Shown: positions 29,553-41,600 of the stretch, in pieces
How the letters are laid out: the number at the start of each line of letters is the position of its first letter
How positions within the stretch are numbered: the first letter of the stretch is position 1
Source of the DNA: Amoebophrya sp. A120
Lineage: Eukaryota > Sar > Dinophyceae > Syndiniales > Amoebophryaceae
Direction of reading: 5' to 3'
DNA length: 64,000 nt
Assembly (NCBI GenBank): GCA_905178155.1
Contig: CAJINV010000001.1
Location: 7,199,794 to 7,263,793, forward strand
The notes under the pieces: model-generated
Databases searched by the model: none
Told to the model about the DNA's origin: nothing
The model's input: only the letters and a program-made list of their open reading frames with translations
Position numbers and translations under genes: made by a program

Positions 29553-31775
29553 TCACTGCGGAAAGCAGTCTTCCAATACGGAGCACAATTCGCGGACACA
29601 CGCGCCAATGTGTTCCGTGACAGCCACAGGACGCCCTTCCTTTCGGTCCGCGTCCCGCATAGCTGCGATGAAGCGGTCTCGCTCGCTACCGGGGGCGCAG
29701 AGGCGGACGTGGTACAACGGAAACTGCAAACGACACAAAGCCCACATCGCTAACAAGCGTCCAAGGCGGCCATTACCATCGACGAACGGATGAATGCGGA
29801 TGAAGTGGTAGCAAATGAAAGCCGCTTTGCCTACAGCCGAAAGGCGCGAGAACATGTCCGTGTCCTGGCTAGGATTGGCTTCATGCACCGAAGATGATGG
29901 ATTTGCGTTCTTATTTTCGTCTAGATGGATAGCAGTGACACCTGGAGCTGCGTCACTCCCGGACGCGCTGCTCGGCTCCACATTGACGTTCTGCTTTTGG
30001 ACTGGCTGCTGCATGACCATGGCATTGACAACTGCAACGAACTCGGCCATGCGATCTGGAACTTCTGATGCGTCCATGAAACGACACTCCCCGCACCGGA
30101 CTCCCGCCGTTCGGTACCCTAATGCCGGAGCAGCGGTCGCAGCATCGGAATTTCCCGGATCATCAAAGTCGTCATCTGAGGTGTCCGCGTTGGCGGCAAC
30201 GCCTTGTGGGGTCGGCAACGACTGCACGTTCTGCATGGTTAACCGGTGATTTTCCTGCGCAGCATCTGCCTCTGCATTGTGGTACTGCTTCCACTTCAGC
30301 AGTTTCCTATGCCAGAAGATCAAGTCCTCTTCTGTCAAATGGAGTGTGGTGTTCTCCGCATGTGCAAGCACGAGCTTCATTGTCTTCGAAAAGCACTTCA
30401 CTAGAGGCACGTGGGTGTGCAAGTCGCTTTTAGTGAGCGAATAGTACGAGGACCGCACGGATTTCAGTATGTAGTCGTTTTCCAAAAAGTTTTGGTGTTT
30501 CCCAGCTAGTTCTTTCCATTTAGGTTGGTGCACAAAGTCGAGTCCGAGAGACAATCCTCGCGGCTCGATATCGCTCGGAGCTGTGTTCCGCAACGACAAA
30601 TCGACAAGCTGGCTCCGCATGGCCGACGACTGGTATTCGACGTAATCTTCGATGGTACTTTCGCTGTCCGTCAGGGTGTTGGGAGACGCGTTCGTTGTTG
30701 GATCCGCAGCCGGTAAATCTCCGCGCCACCATGCGTGCAGCTCCGATGCCTGTAAAGTTGTGATGGTGGAGTCATCGTAGAGGCTCGGGCCCGGACGACT
30801 TGTTTTGCGTGGAATAGAAAGAAAATCCGTCATGATGTGGAGCAGAAACTGCTGCTCAAAGTTCTGAAACCTCCAGCAATATTTCAGATCGGCCGACACG
30901 TACAGTGAATTGTCGCCGTCTCGCGAACAATTCTTCAGTTCCACTTTCTCCACAATGTATGGCTGATTTCCGTTCCAGAGGAGGCGGACTCGGTGATGGG
31001 GATCCTGTGGCATCAAGTACTGGTCCTGCGTTGATGTTAGGGTTGCATCTTTCCGGAACAAGAAGAAGTGATAATTTGCAGAAATGTCGTGGTCTTTCAT
31101 TTGGTACCTCCGGCTGCCCTTCGTCGCTTGTTTCCCTTTGCCTTTACTTGATTTGCCGCATTTGCATCCGCGGATGCTGATGGCATGCTTTCCTTTACCC
31201 GTTGCAGGTTGCTGCGTAGCAGCGCTCGTGTTTTCATGATCACGCTTCCGCGCCGAGAGGCTACGAAAATCGGACCACTTACGGGGAACGTATACACACC
31301 ACGGAAACTCAGGCTCATCCGCTGCTGCTGTCGCACAGGAAAGTGGCACTCCTGGCTCCGGTGACGACATTCTTCCGGGCAGCAAATCGCGAAAGACAAG
31401 GTTGTTCTCATGGTCACTCTCGGTCTGATCAGCAATGGATTTTGCTGGTTTGAGCCGGAGCGTGACACCCTGAATTGGCAGTAGGTTTCCGCTTCCGGTG
31501 ACAGACGCCGCTGCTGTGTTTTGCGCACTGCCAGAGGAGTCGCTATCTCCTTGCTTTCCCATGTTTGGGGTCGGAATCTTCTGCAAAAATCGCTGTACGA
31601 TTCCACCATACTGCTCCAGATCACGTTTTTGCGGTTCCTCATAGACTAAGTGGTGCAGCGGGATAGTTCGGTAGACGGGTGGCTCGAGTTCATCCGGTTT
31701 GATGACGTCGTTGTCTTCCCATTCGTAGCTGCCGTCGCTGCTTGCGTAGCCATCATCATTCGCATTTGCGGCCAT
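29553..31775 (-). CDS. Fic-domain protein (putative AMP transferase), 740 residues
   Basis: A single exon from an ATG at 31775. The Fic active-site motif is complete: HPFVDGNGRLGR at residues about 662-673, with the catalytic His and the phosphate-binding GNGR. Upstream elements fit the Fido fold: a helix with TEEDLIFWHRKLLKWKQ, a flap-like strand at GYRTAGVRCGECRFMDASEV, and the helix leading to the motif, AAFICYHFIRI. Fic enzymes usually transfer AMP from ATP to Ser/Thr/Tyr of target proteins. I do not find a convincing inhibitory [S/T]xxxE[G/N] helix. The N-terminal roughly 430 residues are unlike known Fic partners (no TPR or membrane anchor seen) and contain Ser/Lys/Gly-rich linkers. The substrate is unknown. 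Confidence 0.85.
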   Translation of the reverse strand: MAANANDDGYASSDGSYEWEDNDVIKPDELEPPVYRTIPLHHLVYEEPQKRDLEQYGGIVQRFLQKIPTPNMGKQGDSDSSGSAQNTAAASVTGSGNLLPIQGVTLRLKPAKSIADQTESDHENNLVFRDLLPGRMSSPEPGVPLSCATAAADEPEFPWCVYVPRKWSDFRSLSARKRDHENTSAATQQPATGKGKHAISIRGCKCGKSSKGKGKQATKGSRRYQMKDHDISANYHFFLFRKDATLTSTQDQYLMPQDPHHRVRLLWNGNQPYIVEKVELKNCSRDGDNSLYVSADLKYCWRFQNFEQQFLLHIMTDFLSIPRKTSRPGPSLYDDSTITTLQASELHAWWRGDLPAADPTTNASPNTLTDSESTIEDYVEYQSSAMRSQLVDLSLRNTAPSDIEPRGLSLGLDFVHQPKWKELAGKHQNFLENDYILKSVRSSYYSLTKSDLHTHVPLVKCFSKTMKLVLAHAENTTLHLTEEDLIFWHRKLLKWKQYHNAEADAAQENHRLTMQNVQSLPTPQGVAANADTSDDDFDDPGNSDAATAAPALGYRTAGVRCGECRFMDASEVPDRMAEFVAVVNAMVMQQPVQKQNVNVEPSSASGSDAAPGVTAIHLDENKNANPSSSVHEANPSQDTDMFSRLSAVGKAAFICYHFIRIHPFVDGNGRLGRLLAMWALCRLQFPLYHVRLCAPGSERDRFIAAMRDADRKEGRPVAVTEHIGACVRELCSVLEDCFPQ

Positions 31776-32658
31776 CTTTTCCTTATACTTTACAGCACGA
31801 CTCGATACTGAAAGAGGATGTACTTGACTAATATCAATCTAGTGATGATCATCGGATGAAACTGATTGCAGCGGCAAAACCATTGACGTGCATGCACTTT
31901 CTTTGCTCGTCGACGTCGGATATAAACACTCGCAAACTAACTTGGAATAGCACTTTCACGATTTGCTTTTTTGTTTGATGTCGCTCGATTTTGAGAGACA
32001 TTCACACCACGACTCTGTAGACTGCCACGACTTTGGTGAGGCGTCAAGACGAAGATTGCGATTGGCGCCACACAAAGGACCAACAAGTTCGTTGATGAGA
32101 GAGCGCGCCTTCGCTATTCAAGGGAGACAAGCGAAGTTTTCATTTTGCCGGTACCGCTTGCACATGCCGGCGCTCACATGATACGCTTTATTTCTGCCGC
32201 CACCTTTATTTGGCACAAGAGCTCGAGGTTTGAGAGCCCCTTCTCGCAAAGCGGTACACTTCTTGCGTTATTACCTTGATACTCATTGGGACAGCAAGAA
32301 CGTCGCGGATAGCGTGGAAAATGTCCACGCAACGCGTTCCCAGCTTGTTACTTGGCTGCTTGTGCTTGGTAAGAATGAAACAAAGTCACGGAATTGAAAG
32401 TAAAAAAGCTGAGCGAGCGAAAAAAGGATGCTCATGCTCGTTGTGGTTGATACATGACTTTTGTGTTCTTACAAGTGTCAGGGGCTTCCTCTACAAACAT
32501 TGTCGTGATACCTCTGTCTAAAACAGTGCTATGTCGTGTCTTTCTGTCTACTTACTTCTTTTTATCTTTTGCTCGATAATTTGGTTTTCTTTGTTCGTTG
32601 ATACACGAAGATAAAGACTGCGATGGGTACTACTACGACTTCTACGGCCCGTTCCCGT
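31776..32658. other. intergenic spacer
   Basis: This lies between the 3' end of the DLEC1-like gene and the start of the Fic gene. I see no convincing open frame or repeat. Confidence 0.4.
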
Positions 32659-35600
32659 CTAACTTTCGATGAGCTCCATGGTGTCGTCTTCTTCATCGTA
32701 GCTTCCGGTGCCGGTGCAGATGAAGTTGACGGGATTGCCGTTGTCGACCTGCAGCCTAAACTCGCACTTATAAAGCCGGTTCAACTTCGGCGCAAACGTG
32801 ATGAGCAGCTCCTGCGGCTCGTACAACTCCGCATCGTCGTGACCCCACGCAACCGGAAGGGCGGGGCCAACCTGGAGGTAGTCGATGAGGTTGGGTCATT
32901 CCGAGAAGGCAGTTATTTAACATTCTTTGCACTTCTACCGGCGGCCATTCAGGAGCAAGCTACGATACCACCATCGTCTCTATGAGGCCCAAACCTGCGC
33001 CCTAAGCCCTTTAACTCACGACTGATACGATAAGTCAAACTCAAAGGGAATCGAAAAAGCAAAAGAATCGTGGACCCACAAAATGCAAAAAATACCGGCA
33101 AAAGCCTGCTCCGTTGCGAAGGTCCGCACACAGTGCCTTCCACGATGTCGAACTTGAATGCGGTCGGATCGTCGAGACTTTGCTCTTCTCTTTCGCGCAC
33201 CGTGTATTGCTCTTTGGAGCGCGCGGGCGCCTTGACGTGAAACAGCTTCCATTTCGCCACCACGTTGGACCGGTTGGACAGAATGAGCTGCCGTTTCCTC
33301 GGCATGTTCGCCTCCACGTGCAGGTATGAAAACTCGACCTGACGAGATTCGAATTCCATTTTGTTCTTTTTGAAAGTATGCAAGGCAAGTTGAAAACCGA
33401 CTGGAGGCGACGAAAAATACGTGATCTTCAAAGAGCTACTGTACAAAAATTACCACAGGTAAAGGCGGTTCCCCCCAGGGCGGGTAGTAGCTGGGTATCG
33501 GGAGCGGCGGCTCGGTCTCTACTATTGGCACGATGTCCATTTGGAGCTCCGGTTTCTTTGCCGTTCCCTCGAGGCGGATCACTTGCGGCGGATGAAAAGT
33601 TGCCGCCGCCGGGGTGGTGGTGTGCTGGTCGATGGGGTACTCGATCCAGAGCGCGCCCTCGAACTTTTCCGTCGGCTTGCTCCAAGTTTTTGGGGGCACA
33701 AACTCAACGAGAAGGGTTATCAAGAAGAAAAATCCCCCCTCCCCATATCAAAACGGAAATCTGCGATGCAGGTTTGCAGTCACAAATCAGCTTTGTCATG
33801 CTAGAAGGGAAAAGATGCGGACTGTAGTGCTGGGTCGCGTGGGGAAGCCTTGCATCTTCAGCATGACAGGAAGCAAATGGAAGTGGGAAACAGCATGACA
33901 AATTGCCCGCAAACGAGGCCACAACTGCGGCTCTTGGCCTTCTAGCATTACAGGTCGACTTGTGTACTCAAATACAGCATCATGTCACGCCTCACGCCTC
34001 AAATACAGCATCACAAATTCCGTTTTCGATATGGGGAGGGGGGATTTTTCCTTACGATAAGGGTGACCACCTCCTTGTGCTTCAAGCACACCTTAAACCG
34101 ATCCTCGCTGTCCTGCTCTTTTGTGAGGAAAGCGCCTAATATGGGCTGCTTCCCGACCTGCTCGAGTTTCAGTATCCGGAAACGACCGTGCGGCACGCGA
34201 AACCGACAATGCACGAAGCACGGTAAATCCTGCGTGAAGACCACTTTGCGGATGAGACCTGGGTAGTGATTTTTGTAACCGTTTGTTCTGCGAGCAGGAG
34301 CCATCCGATAAAAGGCATCAACCAAGTGAAAGCTGAACTACAGCTTGAAATTGTACATGTACGCCAACAAGTACTTACTTACGCTCACCGAAGTCATGAT
34401 ATTACTGAAGCATCGAAGCGAAAACGCTGAATGCATCATGACGATGAAGACCGCCTTAAACATTTACTATACCAAGTGCTATTCCCGGTGCTGGGTCGAG
34501 GTTTCCGCCTCCCACTGCTATCGGGCCCACGCGGTTCTTGGTCCACAAGTTTGGTATTGGGTTCATGCTTTGCGCGAAGAATTTCACGATTGGCTCGCCG
34601 TAGCTGGGGTTCGTCTTGCGGTCGAGGTGCAATTTCGGAACGACACACTCGCCGACGCACTCCACAATCACCGTGGAAACCACGTTGTCGACGTTGCTTG
34701 CCAGTTTGTTGTCGTCGAGTTTCGGCGGCAGCTGTCTGGACGATGAGGACGGACTCGTGCCTGCTACCACTTTCCCCGGACCACTCGAGGATGCGCTACC
34801 ACTTGTGCCGGCGGCAGCGACGTCGGCCGGCGCTATTCTGGCCCGCTTTCGCTTCTTCTTGTCCTTGGGCGGGGACGCTGGTTCATCGCCGGGCTGGGGC
34901 TCGAGAACGATCAACTCCGCCGGGTCAGCATCCGAATCCGAGTCGTTCAGGTGATCGAGTTCCAGTTGCGGGAGCGTTTCGACCAGGGCCTTTTCCGAGG
35001 GCATCTTCATGGACGAAGATACCGCACCGCCGCTCGTCAGGTTCAAATGCGGCTCGGATGCTGCTGGTGGTGCTGTGATTTTGCGAACAACAGAGATTTT
35101 TTCGTGGGTTTTCTGCAAGTGTGGTGAACAGTGCTGACAGTGACATTTCGATAAAACTAACAGCTCTGAATTTTCAAAAATGCGATCATTCGTACATCTT
35201 GTCCAGTAGGTACAACGTGAGCTTTTTTTCGTACCTTCCTCCTCATGCGCGTGGTCTCCGTCGTGCCCCGCCGCGCCGGGCTTGGCTGCGTATTTGCCGA
35301 TCCCCATGAGTTTGTAGTGGTACTTGCCCACGGAGTCTGTCTTGAGTGTGGTGTCGAAGTCGGCAAGCGAGTGTTTGTGCACCCGGCCTTTTTCCGGCGC
35401 GATGTTGAAAGGCTCGATGGGTGGGAGTTGCATGCGCTGTGGGTCGAGCCCGGCGATGCTCCAGCCGCAGTCCTCGGTGCCGCCCGCGCCCTCCTGGTCG
35501 GCGAGCAGCAGCTCCGAGAAGGTTCGCGCCGGCGCGGCCAAGTCGATGGCTTGCTGCTTCACATACCGCCACTCCACGTCAATGTTGGCGCTGCTGAGGT

Positions 35601-38600
35601 TGCCCAATCGCAATCGCCGCTTTGTTATTCGGTCGGCTAAAACCAGCGTGCCGTAGGAAAGCTCGGGGTGCTTACCGGCAGCGGAATTCTTCTCCTGCTC
35701 TTCGGCGTTCAGATTCAGGCCGACCTGCAGGGGCGCGAGGTACAACGGGTTGCCACTGCTCACTACTTTCGCGTCGACCAGGAACTCCGGAAGGGAACCA
35801 ATGCGGAGATGCACGTGATCCGTCATGGTGCCGGGCAAATCGGAGTAGCAATAGCAGTCGATAACCTGTTTATTTTGCAATAGCAATGCCAATGGGGAGA
35901 TACTGGTACGGATAACTTTTAACTACAGTGTGGTGGGAACAAGAATGAACATCAACCGTTTCTATCTATGTATGTATTTTCCCGCACAAAAAACAGCACC
36001 TGGTCATAAACATGTTTTGTTTATACCTGCATGCCAAAAGCCTCAAGTCGGCCGCTCGATGGCTCCAAAGCGACCGCAAAACCGAGCCCGTATTTGAGGT
36101 TTAGCGATCCTGCGGCCTTGTTCAACTTTTCCATCGCGTACTCCTGGCCCATGGCACTGGAGAACACCTGCGTCTCGTGCTTGTCGTCGAGGATGAATTT
36201 TTCGGCGCTGTTTTTTCTTTTGCCCGACGCCGGGCGGTTCTGGAGGCTGGTTTGACCCTCTTTCGGCGGTGCCACGTAGGCCTTGTATTTGCCCATATGT
36301 GCGGCCCAATCGGCGGGGATGCCCGTGCGGTTGTACAGCAGAAGTCGCAAGTGCCGCTTTCCCAGCAGGGGCATGCTGCCGAAGTCGAGCGCTTTGGTGT
36401 CGGCCGTCGGGCCCTGGCTCCTCTGGGACCCCCGGCCGCTGCGCAAACTCGCGCCGGTCCGACGACTGCTACTGGCGGCGGAGGTGAAGCTAACGGCGGA
36501 TGTGGACCCGCGCGTCAGCGCCCCAGAACGGGACTGTGACCGCGTGAACATGCCCGTGCCGCTGCGGCCCACCTGCATAAAACCGGTCACCTGTGGCAAG
36601 TCCAGGTCCTTGTACACCGGATGGCAGGCGGTCGCACGAATCTGCTTCTCGGTCAGCATCGCCCGGGGGAGTCTGAGGTACGGGATCTCCGGCCACTTCT
36701 CTTCCAGAGGGGATTGGACCAGGTAGTCCACTTCTAAACCAAACACCACTGCGGTGACGGTGATTCGGAGCGGCAACGGCTGCCCCGCCACCTCCACCAT
36801 CACGTCCACGCGGGTTTCCTTGCTTTGGCGTGCCGCGAGCGCGACGCGCGGCGTCACGCGAACCTCCATCTCGATAAAGGATTCCGGCCCGATCTGGTCC
36901 AACTTGCTCATGGTTTCCACGCCGGAGGCCGACACGGACTTGGGGGTCAGCGAAACCTCCAGCGGCTGGTCCGCGCCGGGGAGTCGCCACTTCAGCGGAG
37001 CCACCACACCAGCCGTGTTTTTCAGGCGGAGCGTGAACACCTCGTCGCTTATCTCACCGGTGTAGGTGATGGCGAAGTGGAAATGGCTCTTGCTGCTCAC
37101 GACACGAGGCCGCTGGACGCTGGCCAGGACCTGAATCCACTGGTTACCTGTTGTATATCATAATCATACGTTGACATGCGTAGAAGTTCATTCGTGCTGC
37201 ATGAGAAGTCGCGTACGCAGGGTCAGGGAAATCAGTGCTGATGCCTACTTTCCTACTTGGAAGAAATCTCAGTACTGCTCGTCGGCGCGCCGTAGGTGAG
37301 GACTTTCGCCAGCTCATCGACGGACTCTTCGTTCCGTGCCCGCAGAGTCACGAAGACGTCTCTCTTCCCGTTTGGTGGCAGCAACAGAAACTGCGGAAAG
37401 AAGGAAACCTTGTCCGTCTGTGGATTTGATGTCGATACGAGGCTGTGCTCCCAACTGTCCTGACCGCCTTCAGAGAAGAGCGTTTTGCCCGCCACTGCGT
37501 TTTGGAATTCCTTGACGACCGCGGCGAAGCTGCTCCAGACGCTGTAAAAATCTGACTTGTCACGCTCATACTCCTCCAGCGAAAGTTCATTCCCCCGTTG
37601 CACCATGGCGTTTGGCCGAAAAGCGGACGCGACACAGAATTGCTGGCTCGTCGCGCGGTCGCAGGTTCTCAATTTCACGACCGTTGGCAAGTCCGTCGGA
37701 TTGAAGATCTCCATCTTCAAGTTGTGCGTCTCCTTTGCGAGCACGATACCGAAGTCTAGCACCGCGCAGTTTCGAAACACCGGCTTAGGCGCACGCACCG
37801 GGGCGATCACGCGGAACGGAAAAACCGCGTCCCCAATCTCAATTTCTACCAAAGCGTCCAAGTCGCATTCTACGGCTGCGCGGAAGAAGAGCTGCAAGTC
37901 CACCTTGCCTTTCGCGGGGATTTCCCCGTCGCCGGGCGTGATCCCGAGCACGGCCAGCGCACCAAACCCCTCGTCGGGCAACGTGGTTGCGGCAAGGACG
38001 CTGCTGGACGTCGTATCCTCGAGGGATTGCGTTCGAAAGGGCTCCAAATCTTTTTCCTTCTGCAACTTGAACTCGCGCTTGGTTTCGACCGCCGCGTCGT
38101 GGCTGCTAAACACGATTTCCGCGCGCTCCTCCGCGGTGAGGAGGTCCTTCAGCGACTTGTGGGTTTCCTGCATGTATTTTTCGTAGTCACCGCTCTTCCT
38201 CAGGTCCTCCTCTTTGTCGAACTGCGTCATGCTTTTCCCCAGCTCGTCCAGCTCCATGTCCGGGCTCTTCCGGATGGGGTCATCCGGGTACGCAAGCAGG
38301 TCGCGCGCCTCCGACCGCGCGGTTCCCTCAAAGTTCGGCGCGTCGCTGCCATGTTGCCCCGCAAAAGTAGCGGTATTTGCACCTCCAGATGGGTCTTTTG
38401 AGAAGCTCGATTTGCTTTTTGAGCGTGGTGACAAGTGCTCCGCGTCGGTGGCAAGGTTGGAATGGTGGAGCGGAAAGAGTTCGCCGTCCTCCGTCGGCTT
38501 CGACGCATAGGGGTCGGCGCGCAGCGTCGGGGGCAACGGCGGCCACTGCTCGTCGTACCATGCCGCGAGTTTCTCTAGCTTCTCCCACCCTTCGCTGGTC

Positions 38601-41600
38601 TCGAGGTAGGGCCTCTCGGTGTCCCGCGCCCCGTCGGTTCCACTCCCGACGATCCAGAGAGCGTCGTGGTAGTCCGTTCGAACACCCTTCGAACCTCGGG
38701 CGTTTTCCCGTTTGCGAGCGGTCGTTCGGACTCGGTACTTCATTACCTGCGGACGATGATGCAAGGACAAGGAGGATTACAGTAGTAAATTGGCTTGCAG
38801 CACGACCTGCTCTAACTTCGAAGGTTTCGACGAATGCAAAAGAGAACAATGACGACAGCCAGGAACAGAGAATGCATCCCGATATGAATTTTTTTGCCGG
38901 CGCGTCTACATATCTTCTGGGCAACAAACAAAGACATCTTGAGTACTTACCTGAGACCCCGAGTTCGACAAGACTACCGTGCTTCTGTGCGTAAGAAAGG
39001 GTGCGGGGTCGTTCGCGAACGTGACCACGCTGGGCGACATGGTTACTTGCGGCGGGGTCTGGGCTCCCATCAAGTTTACGGCGTACATGAGGCACACGCT
39101 CGTGCGCACGGGCTCCGTGGGGGCGATCAACTTGTAGTCCTCCTTGGAGACGTCGATTGCCAGAGGGTTCGCCTCGGTGCTCGGCAGCCCCGCCATGGAC
39201 AGCCGCTCGTGCCACTTGTTCGCGGCGAGCGGAAGCCCGGGCGTGTAGCCCTCGGGCTGGAGCGAAGACTGCATGCTGAGCTGCTCCGAGGTGGAAGAGC
39301 ACGCCTTTTCCCGCTTGCTTTCCACGACGCACAGGTATGCAAAACAGTTATGCGACACCTCCCGTTTGTTCACGCTCTTGGTTTGCAGGGGCGTGTAGAC
39401 GAACTCGAACCTTTCCTGCGAAAACGGAGGCAACACGGCAGTTTCCGCCGACACGCGGAAAGGGGCATCGCTCGTGGGGATTTCTGTCCAGGTCGTCATC
39501 GATTCGAGCAGCTCCTGATCGAGGGTGGCCAGCTTCCCCTGCGCAACCGCCTGCGCCACGGGGGGCGGGGGCTCTACGAAGATCCATTGCACCGTGATGG
39601 GGAGGTGGCTGCCGTTGCTGCAGACGAGGTACTTGGAGAGCGATTCCTCCGCTGGGAGCTGGATTTGAAACCGCAGCTGCCACGGAGCCACGCTCCACAC
39701 GTCCTCACCTGTTGATTTGATGTTGCGTGTTCAAGTTCAGTGCCCTTTCCACCGGATCCCAGAAATTATACGGCGCCGAGTAGTGCAGAAGAAGTAATTT
39801 TGCAATGAATTCTCTAAAAGAAACCACTTGGACAGGCGAAAATCGGAAACCGAGACAGAATCGTACTAATATTATAGATACTTGCATGAGAAAACGGCTT
39901 AGATTTTGCTGGCGACGACGGGCGCACGGGTCGTATTACGCCGTCGTCCGCTTGGTCCTGGATTGCTAGCTTTTTCGTGGCGATAGAACTGCTCGTACGT
40001 TCGTGGTCGTCCTTCGCACCTCCACCCGCTGCCGCTGCACGGGACAAACTCGGCGCGAGTTCCTTCGCGAACCCGGTGAGTTCCACGCGGAGCGTGTCTA
40101 CCAGCACCTCGATCGACCCCTCCATAGAAGTGTAATTGTTGGCCTCGAGCAGGAAGGGCAAGTTGGTCGTCCCGATGGCGACGCTAGCGTTGTCCTGGAA
40201 AAGCACGGTGATCTCGCAAATCTGGTCATGTTCCAGGTAGAAACTCGCCGGCGATATACGGAACGCGCCATGGACGAAGGTTATCCTTTCTGGGTTGGAG
40301 ACATCGTAGTACGGCCCGGAGATCGTCTTCCCCGTTAAAGTGGTGTCTATTTTTGTAGTGCGAAAGGAGGTAGATGTGAACATTGCATTCTGGTATCCTA
40401 CGCTCAAAGAGACGACTTCCAAAATCAACATTTTCAATTTGTTTTTGTTCCCATTGCAGAACAATGATGTCGAAAGAACAACAACCGATCTACAAATAAA
40501 ACCGTACCTGTCCTCGTTCCCGTCAAAGCCGACCCCTGTGAGGTCGGTGCCGTTTGTGGCGGGGGCGCCTCCGGTGGCAGTCCGTCCTCCTCCCCAACCT
40601 CGGGTGAGATGAAACGGAACGCGCCCTCGCCGCCCACGTTTTTCACCGTGATTGTTTTCTGCAGCATGCCCCCAGCGAGTACGTAGCCCATTTGAATCGG
40701 ATTCTCGTCCATTTGCAGTTCCGGCTGGAACCGCCGGGCGGCCAGAGGGATGCCAAATTTGCCCTGCTCGGTCTGAACATACAACACGTCGCTGACGTCG
40801 TTCAGGTCATGTGGCGAAAACCACACAGAAAGGTACGCTTTCATACCGGGCGCAATGGACGCGTCCCGACCGACGTTTTTGTTCTCGTATGTCAAGCCCG
40901 TGGACACGGAAAACACCGAAGTTTCGAAGGGAACGAGCCTGATTTTTTAAATTCCAAAGCGTAAGCGACACCGTCTGACTCTGACAGCTGACACATCAAG
41001 GAGCTCTACTTCTACTACTACTTCGGCATCGGCTCACACAGAGGTGCATTAATATCCGTAGTCACAAAAGGCTGCAGAGGCCCCCTCTGCGAAAGTCCCG
41101 CATGGAAAATGAATCGCAGCAAACTAGGCCGTGTTTCAGGACTTATTGTACCTTAGTCTTCTTCCCAAACCCTCGCAGTTGAGAAATTCGATTTTTATTT
41201 CGTAGACAGAGCCAAGCTCGTAGCCCTCAAAAGTGACCTCGCGCGGGGTGATCCGGAAGGGGCACTTGCCCTCGTCCCGGGGCACGTATCGCGGATTTCG
41301 CAGGAAGTCGGTGGGAATGGTCATGCGTCGCAGAATCTGTGCGTTCTGCTCCCGTTCCGACGCTGGAAGCACTTTTGGACGAGGACGCTTGGGCCGGGTG
41401 GCTGTGTTTGTTTTTGCAAAAACAACGTCCAATTTGCTAAAGCTCAAAATTGTGTATGGGTCGTACTGTCTACCGATATTAAACTGCTTTGTTAATAAGT
41501 ACTCACTACTCAGGCTCAGCCTTACATTTCATCAAAAACAAAAATTCGTTCCATACTGTGCCTGTTCTGCAGTTCTTTTCGTTGTTCCTCCGTGTACACT

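Noticed and set aside
39881-39886. GC-AG donor (GCAAGT) in the DLEC1-like gene
   Set aside because: Phase counting shows that a GT donor four bases further on (exon end 39882) gives the right frame, so no GC donor is needed.
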